Shown: one piece after another, positions 11,293-24,020 of the stretch
Layout: the number at the start of each line of letters is the position of its first letter
Numbering within the stretch: position 1 is the stretch's first letter
Source: Cloeon dipterum
Lineage: Eukaryota; Arthropoda; Insecta; Ephemeroptera; Baetidae
Assembly: GCF_949628265.1 (NCBI RefSeq)
Contig: NC_088787.1
Location: 4,206,501-4,270,500 of the forward strand
Direction: 5' to 3'
Length of the DNA: 64,000 nt
Notes under the pieces: generated by a model
The model's database searches: none
What the model saw: only the letters and a program-made list of their open reading frames with translations
Told to the model about the DNA's origin: nothing
Program-made: the position numbers and the translations under genes

Positions 11293-12479
11293 CACGGCAA
11301 CTCGAAATGGCGCGAATGAGATCGAAACAGCTGCAGTTCGTCAGGTCGTCAGGTGGAATATAGGGTAAACGAAAAGGAGAAGGATTTTCTGGACTAATAC
11401 TTCAGCAAGACAATCGATCGTAGTAAAAAGATTCAAATATAATCTTGAAGCAAATAAATATTGTTTTTCTTTCCAAAATTTTTATTCTCACAAATTATGA
11501 TAATCTGGTTAAAAACAGTGTTTGTGTTTAGGTAAACATTTAATCTCCTAGTCTTTCTTTCTATTCCAAATAAACGTTAAAGATGAAGGCAATAGATCTC
11601 TGTTTTCTCTCTTTGAAACTGAATGGCGCTCCGAGGAACTGATTATAGGCCTCGAAGGTTAAACGGTTCCCTGAAATCAGGACCGGATTAGCCATCGCAG
11701 GTGCACCGGTTGGCTACTGCCAAAATAGGCCATAGAAGCTAGCTCCAAAATGAAAAGGATCAATAAAGGGCTGGCAGAAACAGCAACGCACTGGTTGAAT
11801 TTTTTAAGCCTGTCTTGTCCTTCACGGTTGCCATTATTTAATATATTTTTGCTTCGTTCCATTAGTCCTTAATCTCACTACTCTGCACCAAACATGGTTT
11901 TTATTGAACATGAAATTTAAACATTTTTGTGATTAAACCAACCACCTGTTAAAATCGTTGATTTGTCTTTTTAAACTTGTTTTAATTTTGGGCCTGTTGA
12001 AAAAGTTTTGAAAGAAATATAAAAACCAGTTTCCAATCAACAATATTTCCTAATTTTTACAGATTTCCCCTTGACCAGACATACATTGACTAAAGGGTAA
12101 TTTTTTTCTCAAAATTGAACTGTATGAAATTTGCTCGAAAGCCGCATTGGAAAAAATTGTCTCTTAATTACAGTTTGCTAAATAATGATCTTAAGTTTAT
12201 TATTGTTAAAACGTTTGTGACATTTTTAAGATAGCGAAAATATCACAGTGAATCAATTAAAGTCATAAATAATACAAGTTTACCAGTCAGAAAAAAGGTT
12301 CCTTGATTTCGTCAAGATTCATATATTAACCCAGCACAACTCAAATTCCTTGAATGTTTCAGAATTTAGGGAAAAATATCACAAATTGCTCTAAATTAGA
12401 ATGCGCATTCTTTGAGCAGTTCAACGACCCTTCTTCTTCTTTTTACAATTCATATTGCTCCGATAGTTCTCGCTCGGAA
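11293..12479. promoter_or_regulatory. Divergent intergenic region between C and D
   Basis: It contains the C-proximal block (11,293-11,400) and the CTCTTTGAAACTGAATGGCG box at about 11,610-11,635, which recurs upstream of most subfamily-1 genes. A repeat at 11,650-11,840 (TTGGCTACTG ... CCAGCTCC-like, ACTGGTTGAATTTTTTAAGC) recurs at 20,640-20,830. The D-side tail (12,160-12,480) matches that of B and J. No CRE module is present here, unlike A/B and I/J. Confidence 0.55.
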
Positions 12480-14121
12480 ATGTCGTCCGCGAGGCCACTC
12501 TGCGTTTTGTGCGAGCGTCCGACGGCGGACAGCGCTGTCAAGGCTGTCCACGTGGACAAGGAGAAGCTGCAGACTTGGTTCTTGAACGTCTGCGGCCACA
12601 AATTTGCAGAGGAAATCGAGGATCACGACCTCATTTGCTACTTTTGCATCTGGCACGCAGAGTGAGTCAATTGAAATATCCTTTTTAATTTTCTTTACTA
12701 CTCTTTTTATAAAAAGGTTTCTGGCCAAACACGGCTTGTATTTTGGGGCTGATTCTTGGTGGCCTCAGGATTTGGATTATATGGACGATGCGGCAAAAGA
12801 GCTACGGAAAAGTTATTTTGGTACATTTTAAAAAAAAAATGATTAACATAAGAACATTAACATCACTTTTATTGCTTTTCTAGATGGAAAAGTTGAGCAG
12901 AGCTGGGTTCAGTTGGAGGAAATTGATGAGTCAGAGAACGAAGAAGAAGAAAAAACTGAATCAGAATCTGGAACTGACCAAGAGAAGAGCAAATGTTTCT
13001 ACTGCAAGAAGTCAATCAAATTTAGTAGAAACTTGGCTAAGCATGTAAAGAATGCGCACAAAAATGCCATCAGGTGTGAAAAACGAAGCTGTGCTACCTA
13101 TTTTCACACAATTGAGGAAAAAGCAGAGCACGTCAAGAATTTCCACGAGATGCCAAAGGAACGAAAAATTGTTCAGTGCTGTTTTTGTGAGAAGAAATTC
13201 CTGCGCAATGGTCACTTCCATAAGCATGTTGGTCGTGTTCACTCTGAATTTCCAGTGAAATGCGCTTTCCGAGGTTGCCTAATTTACTTCAAAACTGATG
13301 ATGCAATGAAATCTCACTTCAAATCAACTCACAAAGAGAAAGTCGAGGCCAAAGTCCTCGAATGCAATTATTGTGGGCATAGGGCGAAGCAAAAATGGCA
13401 TTTGGAAAATCATATTGCAGCGAAGCATTTGCCGAAGAGAATACAGTGTAAAAAGTGCAACAGATCTTTCTCTTCGATGAAATTGCTGAAGATTCATGAC
13501 CATCAGTATCATTCGTTCCAAATTTGCTCAAAATGTGATGAAGAAGTTACTTTACTCTTTATTAGTGTCCACCTTAAAAAACAAAAATGCCGACGCTGCA
13601 AAAGCAACTTTGACTGCACAGGGTTATATCGAATGCATTCTGAATCTTGCAAAGAAACTCTGTTTAAGTGTAAAAAATGCGAAAAAACATTTCAAAATCT
13701 TTCTCTGCTGAATTACCACGTGAGAAGATCCCACAGAAACAACTCCTGGCGTGGTTTGCAATTCAAAAATCTCGGCTTCAAATGCTGTCCATGTAAAACA
13801 TTCTACAAAAATGCTCAAGCCTTGAAAAATCACCTGAAATACAAACACAGCGCAGCAAATTTGAAGCAATGCGCGCACTGTCCCAAAAGCTATTCTCATC
13901 TCAACTCTTTGAGTTACCATTTGGCGATGAAGCACAATTTGATCGAGAGTCAGTTTGAATGTGATTTCTGTAAGAAGAAATTTAACTGGAAAGGTCATCT
14001 TTCAGTGCATATTAAATTGTCCCATTTGAATCGCACCCGTGGAAAATGCACATTGTGTCGCAAGGAAATGCTCATCAGTAACATGGAAACACACCTTCTC
14101 AATGTTCACGATACACAATAA
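12480..14121 (+). CDS. ZAD-like C2H2 zinc-finger protein, subfamily 2 (gene D), intact
   Basis: Exons 12480-12661, 12717-12820 and 12884-14121 give 507 aa. Start MSSARPLCVLCERPTADS, with the ATG in the context GGAAATGTCG shared by all subfamily-2 genes. Cys 8, 11, 53 and 56 form the ZAD-like site. The linker before the fingers is strongly acidic (EENEEEEK-type run, residues about 107-125), a difference from subfamily 1. Thirteen finger units follow, ending in a C2H2 with HLLNVHDTQ at the C-terminus. The 3' flank shares about 200 bp with B's. Likely nuclear DNA-binding regulator. Ser 18 replaces the Gly seen in the paralogues. Confidence 0.9.
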
Positions 14122-15392
14122 GCCACTTTCGGTTGCACTGCTTTCAAAAATTTACATGTTGAAATTAAATTCTAAATATATTTTGTAATTATTTGCATTA
14201 AAAACTTTCTCAAATTTATTTACTGTGTTTGGCATGCATCTTTTAAATCACTACTATTTTTGACAAAATGTATGCAACCGGCTTGACATAAGCACCGTGC
14301 AGTTTGCATAACAAGAGAACAGTTGTTGCAGCGTCTTCCATTTCAGCTAAAACTTCAAAATAAAATAACTATAATACATAAATTTCAATCCAAAATTCAG
14401 AAAATAACAGTCTATATCGCATAGTAATTTTAAGCTGGTTGTGTCATTTTAAAATGGCTCAAATTTGTCTTAATCAGTTTAGCCGGCCACTGCTTCAAAA
14501 GAAAGTGTATAAAGAATGTGACGCGGATAGGAAGTGTGCTGGGCTGTAGCACTACACTGCTTTTTTCCTTATGCTGACCATGTTAAATGCTCCCAAAGCG
14601 CTCTCGTATGGCAAAAAAATATTTATCCTGTACCAATGGGAAGCCAATGATTTAAACTTTAACATTACGTCAAAACCACTAACGAAAAATGAATAGATTT
14701 CGAGAAATTATCGAATACATTTCATGCTCTTTCCGGCGAGAAGATCTGGTCACGTGACGCGGGCGAGCGCGCTGATTTGTTGCTGCTCGCTCCCACTGTT
14801 AGCGTAAAGTGGCACTTGATGCCACTTGATGTGTTCCACATTCATGGCAAGCAAGGAACGACAAGGAAACAAAAGCTCTTTCCGCACTCATCATCTTATT
14901 TCCAGTTCACCGATCTATTTCACAGTGGGAATCTCATTCGTCCGTTCATTGGCAGCGCTGTCGGCCTTCATCCTCTTCCCCCACTTCAAAGTCATTCATT
15001 TCCGCTGACGTCACTCGAGTAAAGTGAAACGTTTTTTGTAGCGGGTTGCATAAGCTGCTTGATCTGCCGGCCGAAAACTGCACTGATATACCGGTGAGTG
15101 AATTAAATAAAATGAAAGTGGTTATCATACAAACATTCATCTATATTGATTTCAAATATTTTATTAGGAAATGAAGTTACAAACGTCGTAGAAAGCAGAA
15201 GTTACGCTTATTAATCGACTTAGAACATTGAAAAATTACAATATGGTTGGAGGTTTAATGTGTCTGGATGTCTGGAAAAATTTAAAATAAACGGAATTAC
15301 AGAATAATTAATATCAGTCATACAAGACAATCATATTGAGAATATTACTCATTTTTTAACGTTTCTGCTCTTCAAAAAAAGTAGATTTTTCT
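14122..15392. other. Intergenic region, D and E convergent; contains the repeat and CRE module copy 5
   Basis: 14,222-14,350 matches 6,430-6,560. 14,350-14,800 shows nothing I recognise. 14,810-15,075 is a further copy of the repeat that ends in the CRE module. 15,140-15,392 is the 3' flank of E, with a minus-strand AATAAA at about 15,155 and words shared with the flanks of I and K. Confidence 0.6.
14930..15075 (+). repeat. CRE module copy 5 (TGACGTCA at 15006-15013)
   Basis: TTCATTGGCAGCGCTGTCGG, a pyrimidine run, TGACGTCACTCGAGT, then GTAGCGGGTTGCATAAGCTG. It lies about 80 bp beyond E's poly(A) signal and faces E. Confidence 0.8.
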
Positions 15393-17080
15393 CTAGTATT
15401 TTGGAAAGAGCACAGTTAAGAAATTTCTATGCCGTGAAATTACCACTAAATGTCTTTTCATATTTTTGCCAGTAATTGATTTTCCACACTCAACGCACGT
15501 TTCTAGAGTTTTCTTTTTCAAGTGTGTTTGTCTCATATGTTTAGCCAGGAAAGAAGAGGAAACGAATTTCCGTTCACACTGGTCACATTCAAATTTGCGT
15601 TCAATCAAGAGATGAGTCATGGCCAAGTGGTTTATCAAGTTTGCAAAATCGGGGAAGCTTTTGGAACAGTGTGCGCAATGCTTCAAATTCAGCCTCTTGT
15701 GAATGTTATTCAAGTGAACATTGAGTTGTTTTTCATTTTTGTAGTAGGTTTTGCACGGATAGCACTTGAATCCAAGATTTTTATACCGCAAACTGAACCA
15801 CAAATTGTTTCTGCATTTCATTTCCAAATGGTATTTCAGTACAGAAGGGTACTGGAAAGTCTTTGGGCATTTTTTATATTTCAAAAGAGTTTGTTGGCAT
15901 GTTTTCAAATGGGATTGGTACAAACCTGAGCATTCACATTCTTTCTTGCAACGCTTGCAGTTCTTTCTTTTCAAATGGACAATCATATATCTAACAGTAA
16001 GATCTGAATTGCATATTAAACACACCCGAAACTCATGATTTTGTCGTACATGTTTTGTTAGATGCTGCTTGGTGGAAAACAATTTGTGGCATTTGTCACA
16101 CTTCTTGGTCTTTGGAAAATGCAAACGAGTAATATGAATCGACAAACACTTTTTCGATTTAGATTTGAACTCGCAATGGTGGCAATTGTAGATTTTTTAT
16201 TTGTCTTCTTCCTTGTGAATCGAATCAAAGTGGACCCTCATTTCAGGCTCAGATTTGAAATATAAGAAGCAGCCAAAGAATTTGCATATAACTCGAAACT
16301 CAGAATGAACACGACGAATGTGCTTTCTGAGTATATCGGACCTCCGAAACTTCTTCTCGCAAATATTGCACTTGATTGTATTGGACTTCTCATGCTTGCG
16401 TGGCTCTCCTTTTCTTCGACAGTGTGGAAAAATGTGACACAATTACGATGGTCACACCTGATGGCATTCTCGTATATTTTTCTCATGTGAATACTAACAT
16501 TTGCGACCACTTGTCCGCAGTAGAAACATTTCCTCCCGCTCTTTCCACCATCAGTCTTTGCCTCGTTCTCTCCATTTTCTTCCTTCTCAATTTTTGGCAG
16601 CTCAATCTTCTCCAGTTGCACCCAGCATTGCTCTGCTTTTCCTTCTGCAACGAAACCATAATTTTTTTAAATTATGCATATTGATTCATGAAAAAAAAAC
16701 CTTAAAACATTTTTGTTCTATGCATTTAAATACAAGAAACAAATTTACCAAAATAGATTTTGCGTAATTCCTTTAGGGTGCCGTCCAGCTGCAAATTTGT
16801 TGGCCACCAAGCAAGATTATCAAATTCAGGTAGTTGTCTGGCCAGAAACCTGGTGAAAATGTTAATTTAGGGAAACATAATCGCGTTTCAAAACTCACTC
16901 AGCGTGCAAGATGCAGAAATTGCAAATCAGATCTTCATCCCCGATTTCTTCTGCCATTTCATGGCCACAGACGTTCAAGAACCAAGTCTGCAGCTTCTCC
17001 TTGTCCAATTGGACAGCCTGGAAAGCGCCGTTCGCCGTCGGACGCTCGCAAACGCGGCAGAGCGGCTTCACCAGCGGCAT
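15393..17080 (-). pseudogene. ZAD-like C2H2 zinc-finger gene, subfamily 1 (gene E), broken
   Basis: Exons 17080-16899, 16849-16749 (101 bp, as in S) and 16644-15393. Exons 1 and 2 are open. Exon 3 has three lesions: a net 16-bp loss near 16,395-16,420 in finger 2 that shifts the frame; TAA at 16,199-16,197 where paralogues read GCA (after KEED); and a +1 change near 15,430 that replaces the last finger's HGIDNP tail. Exon 2 reads RQLPEFDNLAWWP, nearly identical to S, so E and S are sister copies. A product with the ZAD half alone could still be made. Confidence 0.88.
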
Positions 17081-17370
17081 CACGGCAACTCGAATTGGCG
17101 CGAATGAGATATCAAAACAGCAGCAGTTCGTCAGGTCGTCAGGTGAATTACAGGGTAAACGAAAAGGAGAAGAAATCGCTGCTAGAAACTTCGGCAAAGG
17201 CAATCGTTTATTAAGAATAAAAATTTTTCTTTTTTATATGCTACCTTACATTTATATTTTGTTAAAAAGGTTGGTTTTTGTCTTGCCCATTAGGTAGTCA
17301 CAATCATTTTTATTGAAAATGAGTGCGCAGTTTTTCCACTCTCAATCGGTCTCTAATTTCTAACTGAGAA

Positions 17371-17530
17371 TGTAATTCATTGATCCATTCATCGGTGGCG
17401 TTGTCGCCCTTCTTACTCCCACTCCTCCAGTCCATTCATGCCGCTGACGGCATTCTAGTCGCGTGCCACTCTTGTTGCTGGTTGCGTTAGCTGCTCGATT
17501 TCAAGCGGCAATTTGCACCGTTTGCTTTTC
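17371..17530 (+). repeat. CRE module copy 6 (CRE decayed)
   Basis: ATTCATCGGTGGCGTTGTCG, a C-rich run, TGACGGCA in place of TGACGTCA, then CGCGTGCCACTCTTGTTGC. A good Inr-like TCAGTC follows at 17,550-17,555. It lies between E's 5' end and F's 3' end, about 70 bp from F's poly(A) signal (about 17,605), facing F. Confidence 0.75.
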
Positions 17531-17781
17531 TCGCGATGTAAATTTCTAGTCAGTCACAATTCGTTGTGAAGAAATAAAAGTATTTTGATCCATAGTATTT
17601 TACAAATTTATTAGAATATTCAAATTACATAGGTTGCTGAAATTACGCTTATAGTCATTGAATTTAAGAAATAGGAAAAATTACAAAACGTTGCAAAAAA
17701 AACACATTACTTCTGGTTACTTTATTAAACAAACAGATTTTCTAGATGATATAACAAACAAAAGACCAAAAATAGTATCAA

Positions 17782-19970
17782 TTAAGGACTGCTAATGCCA
17801 TGGAATGTAAATAAATGGGTTTCCAACCACTTTTCACCGACTGATTTTCCACACACCTTACAAGATTTCAGATTTCTGCTATGCAAAAGTGTATTTCTTT
17901 TGTGTGAAGCCAGAAAATATGCAGAAACAAACTTCTTCTGGCAATCACCGCATTCGAATTTGCAATCAATCAAATTGTGTTTCTCAGCCAAATGATTTTT
18001 CAAGTTTTCACCATGAGTGAAGCTTTTAGGACAGTGAGCACAGTGCTTCAAATTCAGTCTCTTGTGAAAGTGATTCAAGTGGAGTTTCAGTAGTGCTTCA
18101 CTTTTGTAGTATCTTTTGCACGGCTCGCACTTGAATCCAAGATTTTTGTACTGCAAACCGAGCCATGAATTGTTTCTGTGCTTCATTTTTAAGTGGTATT
18201 CCAGGGAAGAATTCTTCTGGTAGGTCTTTGGGCATTTTTGACATTTCAAAATATTTTGCCTGCATGTTTTCCAGTGCGATTTGTACAAACCTGAGCATTC
18301 AAATTCTTTCTTGCAGCGCCTGCAGTTCTTTCTTTTCAAATGGTGACCCATATTCCCAACAATAACATCTGAATTGCAAATTGAGCATACATGAAACTCA
18401 TGATTTCGTCGTACATGTTTTGCTAGATGCTGTTTGGTGGAAAACAATTTGAGACATTTGTCGCAATTGATCGATTTTGGCAAATGCGAACAAGAAACAT
18501 GAAACGACAAATCCCCTTTCAATTTTGATTTGTACTCGCAATGGTAGCACTGGAATACTTTTGTCTCATCTTCTTCTTTGTGAACAGAATCAAAGTGGAC
18601 CCTCAATTCAGCTTCAGATTTGAAATAAGAGAAGCAACCAAAGAATTTGCATTTAACGTGAAACTTAGAATGAACCCGACCAATATGATTTCTGAGGTCT
18701 CTCGACCATCGAAACTCTTTCTCGCAAAAACTGCATTTGATCAATTTCTTCGCTTTAGACTTTTCATGCACTTCCTTCGTGTGGCTCTCTTTTTCCTCAA
18801 CAGTGTGGAAAAATGTAACACAATTACGATGGTCACACCTGATGGCATTCTCGTGCATTTGTCTCACGTGAATACTAATAATTGCGACAACTTGTCCACA
18901 GTAGAAACATTTCCTGCCTCCTTTTCTAGCGTCAGTCTTTTCCTCGTCCTCTCCATTTTCTTCCGTCTCAATTTTCGGCACTTCGATTATCTCCAGCTGC
19001 ACCCAGCACTGCTCTGCTTTTCCATCTGTAACAATTAATCGAATAATTAAAAAATAAATTTATAACATATTAAAGTGCATAATTTTTAGATAATTTTTAG
19101 ATTTAAAGCGGTAATGTACCGTCAACCGCTGTGTCAAACACTTTAATCTCTACCACTACAAAAAAATATAACATAATTGGTAGTCGGATTGATTTTATAT
19201 TTTCTTGATTTTCTTCAACAATAGAGCATGAAAAATATTATTAGTGCCCTCCAACCTCCAACCCCTTATCTTATACAGCTCGCAGATCTGAAGTGGCTCC
19301 TGACGCTATACGAACAGAACTCGTTGCCATGTTTTCTAATCTTTCTTGCTTTGTCGTTACGGTATATCTGCCGCTCACGATATTTCGTCTCTCGTGTCTC
19401 TTACTATCGCTTTCCCCTCTAATTCCTTCAGTGGCCAGAAGGGCCAAACAACATCAATTGTTTTTGAGAATCTGATTGTTTTAGGTTCTGTTATTTCCTA
19501 ATCCATCTGATAATCACTTTCTTGCTCATTCCAAAATCTAAATACTTTCCTTTGGGTTTCTTTTTAGCCGAAATTTATACTAGCAACCTCAAGTATATAG
19601 TTCTAGAGCTAAATATGCAAGCTCATTTACCTAGATATTTCTTCCTCAGCTCCTTCGCCACGTCGTCCAAATAAACCTGATCAAGTGGCCACCAAGCCAA
19701 ATCTTCGAGCTCGCTATCATATTTGGCTAGAAATCTAGAAAAAAAATTCGTCCATAAAATAGAAAACAATTATCCCGAAGCAGCTCACTCGGTATGCCAG
19801 ATGCAGAAATAACAAATCAGATCTTCATCCTCGATTTCCTCTGCAAATTCATGGCCGCAGACGTTCAAGAACCAAGTCTGCAGCTTCTCCTTGTCCAATT
19901 GGACAGCCTGGACAGCGCCGTCCGCCGTCGGACGCTCGCAGACGCGGCAGAGCGGCTTCACCAGCGGCAT
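17782..19970 (-). CDS. ZAD-like C2H2 zinc-finger protein, subfamily 1 (gene F), intact
   Basis: Exons 19970-19789, 19734-19631 and 19025-17782 give 509 aa. Start MPLVKPLCRVCERP; C8, C11, C53, C56. Exon 2 starts FLAKYDSELEDLAWW. Intron 2 is 605 bp and shares words with that of M (CTCGCAGATCTG). Thirteen finger units; finger 12 lacks a normal last His (HKRNTLLH). The fingers 9-10 linker SWLGLQYKNLGF is the family's invariant stretch. C-terminus HGISSP as in C. Tandem with E on the left, head-to-head with G on the right (1.57 kb). Likely nuclear DNA-binding regulator. Confidence 0.9.
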
Positions 19971-21543
19971 CACGGAAGCTCGGAATGGCGCGAATGAGAT
20001 CGAAACAGCTGCTGTTAGTCAGGTCGTCAGGTCGATTGTAGGGTAAACGTAAAAGAGAAGGAAAAGCTGAAAGTAACTTCAGCGAATGTCTCGATTTTGA
20101 AGAGTTAGCATTAAATAGGAAGCAAATGATTATCAATATAAAGATGCACTATATTGTTAAATTTGAGTCCCATACATTTCAATATTTATTTTTGATATAC
20201 TTTTTTCAGCTCCAAATCAATCTCCTATAATCTTAAACGCAGCTAGGGTGAAGGCAACACTAGCACCCTCTTTTTATTCTCTTTTGAATCTAATGACGTG
20301 TCGGGAATAAACGATGAGCCACGACGGGTGCCGTTTTTTAATTTACTCCGAAGTCGTAACTCAAAAAGGCGCGATGAAGATCGAATCAACTGCAGATAGT
20401 ATAAGGTTTATGATTAAAAAGTAAACCAAAAGCAAAGATTTTAAGTCAATTTTTAACTAAAAGGTTTTTTAAATTTTAATTTTTCATGCAAATTGATTTT
20501 TTTTAAAAAAAAAATGATCTGTGTTTATATAGGTAGATTTAAGCTCCTGATTGACCTTCTATAAAAATTGAGCGGCAAGAGTGAAGGCATTAGTGTTCTT
20601 CTTTTCTCTTTTTGAAACTGATATGTTGCGACGGCTAAACAATAGCAATCGGGTTGGCCATCAGATGTACCGAGCAATGTCCTGGAGGGCCGTGGTTAAA
20701 ATGTGCCACAGAGGCCAGCTCCACAGTGAAAATGGTCAATAATGGACTTCCTAAATCAGCGATGCCCTGGTTGAATTGTAAGCCATTTAACGGCCTGTGT
20801 CGTCGGCAAATTATTTTTGCTCTCTAATTCAATCACTGCACGCCACGTGTCGCTCGTCTTCAAGCTCGACTCGAAAATTGATGTGACACAAGGAACATAA
20901 TTTTCCTGAATAAGAACGGAAAATTACGATAGGACCAATCCAATTTTTTATTTATAAAAGCTTAGTGACAGTTCAGCAGATCCGCTTTTTGATCTTCCAA
21001 TTACAGGCCATAAATAAGACTGGTGGACAAAATATTCAAAACGGGAACAATTCTTTCGGGGACTAGATAAACGGGCCATGCAATAAATAGTTGCACGAAT
21101 TTGCAATATTATAAAATGCTTAAAACCTCATTTATTTAGAATAACAGTCTTTTATTTTTGAAATATAATGTTTTAATTTAGGAATAAGCGGATGCTTTGG
21201 GAAAAACATCGAACTTTTCCTATGCCTAATTTGACATAGATTTATTTTTATTGTTTTTGTGTTGTACAAATCTCATTTTCCCACGCTTATAAAAAATATA
21301 ATCCGTTGTTATATTTTATGGTAGTGACAAGGAAGAATCATCCATTTTATCAGTGAGAAAATATTTCCTTTTTTTCGTCAAAATTCCTATATTTCCCCAG
21401 CAAAAATAAAATCCTTGAATGTTTCGCATTTTAGGGAAAAATATCTCGAATTTCTCTAAATTAGAAAGCGCATTTTCGTGCAGTTCAACGACCCTTCTTC
21501 TTCTCCTTACAATTCTCATTGCTTCAAAGGTTCTCGCTCGGAA
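19971..21543. promoter_or_regulatory. Divergent intergenic region between F and G, with doubled promoter relics
   Basis: It has two successive copies of the subfamily-1 upstream block: first 19,971-20,330, then a degraded proximal block at about 20,370-20,440 (AAGGCGCGATGAAGATCGAA, AACTGCAGATAGT, AGTAAACC) followed by 20,530-20,640 (TTGAGCGGCAAGAGTGAAGG, CTCTTTTTGAAACTG). 20,640-20,830 matches 11,650-11,840. No CRE module is seen. This suggests a lost subfamily-1 gene or a promoter duplication. Nothing recognised in 20,840-21,400. Confidence 0.5.
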
Positions 21544-23181
21544 ATGTCGTTCGCAAGGCCACTCTGCCGCGTTTGCGAGCGTCCGACGGCGGACGGCGCT
21601 GTCCAGGCTGTCCACGTGGACAAGGAGAAGCTGCAGACTTGGTTGTTGAACATTTGCGGCTGCGAATTCACCGAGGAAATCGAGGATGAAGATCTGATTT
21701 GCTACTTTTGCATTTGGCACGCTGAGTGAGTCTATTAAAATGTCATTTTAAAATATCGTTACTATGTTCTTTTTTATAAAAAGGTTTCTGACCAAACACG
21801 GCTTGGATTTTGAGGCTGATTCTTGGTGGCCTCAGGATTTGGATTATTTGGACGACGCGGCAAAAGAGCTACGGAAATATTATTTTGGTAGATGAATAAT
21901 TGAAAACTATAAATCGTTCATTTATATAATTTATATTGCTTTTTAGATGGAAAGGTTGAGCAGGGCTGGGTTCAGTTGGAGCAAATTGAGGAGTCAGAGA
22001 GCGAAGAAGAAGAATCTGAATCAGAATCTGGAACTGATCCAAAGAAGAGCAAATGTTTCTATTGCAAGAAGTCATTCAAATATAGTGGAAATTTGGCTAA
22101 CCACGTAAAGAACGCGCACAAAAATGCCATCAGGTGTGAAAAACGAAAATGTGTCACCTATTTTCACACAATTGAGGAAAAAGCAGAGCACGTCAAGAAT
22201 TTCCACGAGACGCCAAAAGAACGAAAAATTATTCAATGCTGTTTTTGTGAGAAGAAATTCCTTTACCATAGTCACTTCCGCACGCATGTTCGTCGTGTTC
22301 ACTCTGAATTTTCAGTGAAATGCACTTTCCGTGGTTGCCTGTTTTATTTCAAAACTATTGATGAAATGAAATCTCACTTCGACTCAACTCACGAGAAGGA
22401 AGATGATGCCAAAGTCCACGAATGCAATTATTGTGGGCATAGAGCAAAGAAGAAAAGTGATTTGGAAAAACACATTGCTTCGAGGCATTTGCCAAAGACA
22501 ATCAAGTGTGAAAAGTGCGGCAAATCATTTTCTTCAATGAAATTCATGAAGAAACATGACAGCGAATATCATTCATTCAAAATTTGCCCATTATGCGATG
22601 AAGAAGTTACTTCGCAAAAATTCCGCCACCACCTAAAAAAGCAGAAATGCCGGCGCTGCAAAAGCAAATTTGACTGCTCAGGGTCATACCAAATGCACTG
22701 GGAAACTTGCAAAGAAACTCAGTTTAAGTGTGAAAAATGCTCGAAAACGTTCCAAAAACTGTATCAGCTGCATTGCCACGTGAGAAGATCACACAGAAAC
22801 AACTCGTGGCGTGGTTTGCAACACAAGAATCTCGGCTTCAAATGCAGACCATGCAAAACATTCTACAAAAATGCTCAAGCCTTGAAAATTCACCTGAAAT
22901 ACAAACACAGCGCAGCTAACTTGAAGCAATGCGCACACTGTCCCAGAACCTTTTCTCGACTCAAATCGTTGAAATTCCATTTGGCGACGAAACACAATTT
23001 GATCGAGCAACAGTTTGAATGTGATTTCTGTAAAAAGAAATTTATTTGGAAAAGTCATCTTTCTGAGCATATTAAATTTACCCATTTGAATCGTGCCCGT
23101 GGAAAATGTACATTGTGCGGCAAGGAAATGCTAATCCGGTCCATGAAAAAACACATTCGCTATGTCCACGGTAAACAATAA
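21544..23181 (+). CDS. ZAD-like C2H2 zinc-finger protein, subfamily 2 (gene G), intact
   Basis: Exons 21544-21725, 21784-21887 and 21947-23181 give 506 aa. Start MSFARPLCRVCERPTADG: the CRVC word is the subfamily-1 form, whereas B, D and J have CVLC, pointing to gene conversion. Exon 2 FLTKHGLDFEADSWWPQD. The linker is acidic (SESEEEESESESG). Thirteen finger units, C-terminus HIRYVHGKQ as in J. The 3' flank to about 23,400 matches J's (32,013-32,220). Likely nuclear DNA-binding regulator with a dimerising N-terminus. Confidence 0.9.
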
Positions 23182-23567
23182 GCCACTCTCAGTTACACCG
23201 CTTTCAAAAATGTACCAATCTATTAAAATTAAATTCGAAATCTTTTTTGTAATTGCTTTGATTTAAAAACTGTCACAAATTGATTTACTGGTGTGTCTGA
23301 TTTCACCTTTGGCCAAACAGGAAAGCAACATTCTCCAAAGTTGACATCGAAAATTCCTTCCAAAATTAAGGCAAAATTCACAAATAATTGCAACAATGTT
23401 GATCCGACACATTTTTTAGATAATTTTTTGAATACATCTTAAAAAATATTGCAGATAATAGATCTTCAAATGTACTTGAGTCAGGCGGCGAGTCACAAAC
23501 AATTTAATTTCAAATTTGTCTGCAATCCTTTCACTCACAACCATTGGCCTCTTTCTGAATGAGAATG

Positions 23568-23705
23568 TCATTCATTCGTTCATTCATTGGTGGCGCTGTC
23601 GGTCTTCTCCCACCTCCCCCGCCTCCAGGCCATTCATTGCCGCTGACGTCACTCCGGTCGCGTGCCACCGTGGTTGCGGGATGCATAAGCTGCTTAACCA
23701 GCAGT
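23568..23705 (+). repeat. CRE module copy 7 (TGACGTCA at 23644-23651)
   Basis: CATTCATTGGTGGCGCTGTC, a C-rich run, TGACGTCACTCCGGTCGCG, TGGTTGCGGGATGCATAAGC. It is 400 bp beyond G's stop, 300 bp before the 3' end of the BTB gene, and points towards that gene. 23,182-23,567 is G's 3' flank. Confidence 0.8.
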
Positions 23706-24020
23706 CGGCAGAAATTCAATGAGATTTATTGATATTTAAAATTTTAATAAGCTGTTCTGTTTAATGTAAAGCAACAAGCTTTCTTTTGATCGAATCAAAA
23801 AGGGCTCAAAGAATAAACAAAATATTCACTATGTCAGCGCAACTTAAATTTTATTCTTCTGCCAGCTTTAGTAGATTGAAGGCTTCGTGTTATCGAAAGT
23901 ATTTTAAAAAATGGTGTCCATCAAAGATTTAGTTTTTAAAAGTCAACCAAACTTGCAAAAACAAAGAAATGTTTTAAAAAATAAGTATGTGTATTTTATT
24001 TTCTTTTTTATTTAATTAAT

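Noticed and set aside
18541..19038. Long open frames on the strand opposite the finger exons (also 10006-10641, 27199-27696, 42592-43122, 60801-60319)
   Set aside because: They recur at the same place opposite every paralogue and mirror the Cys/His/Lys codon pattern; none has a start, splice or domain signal of its own.
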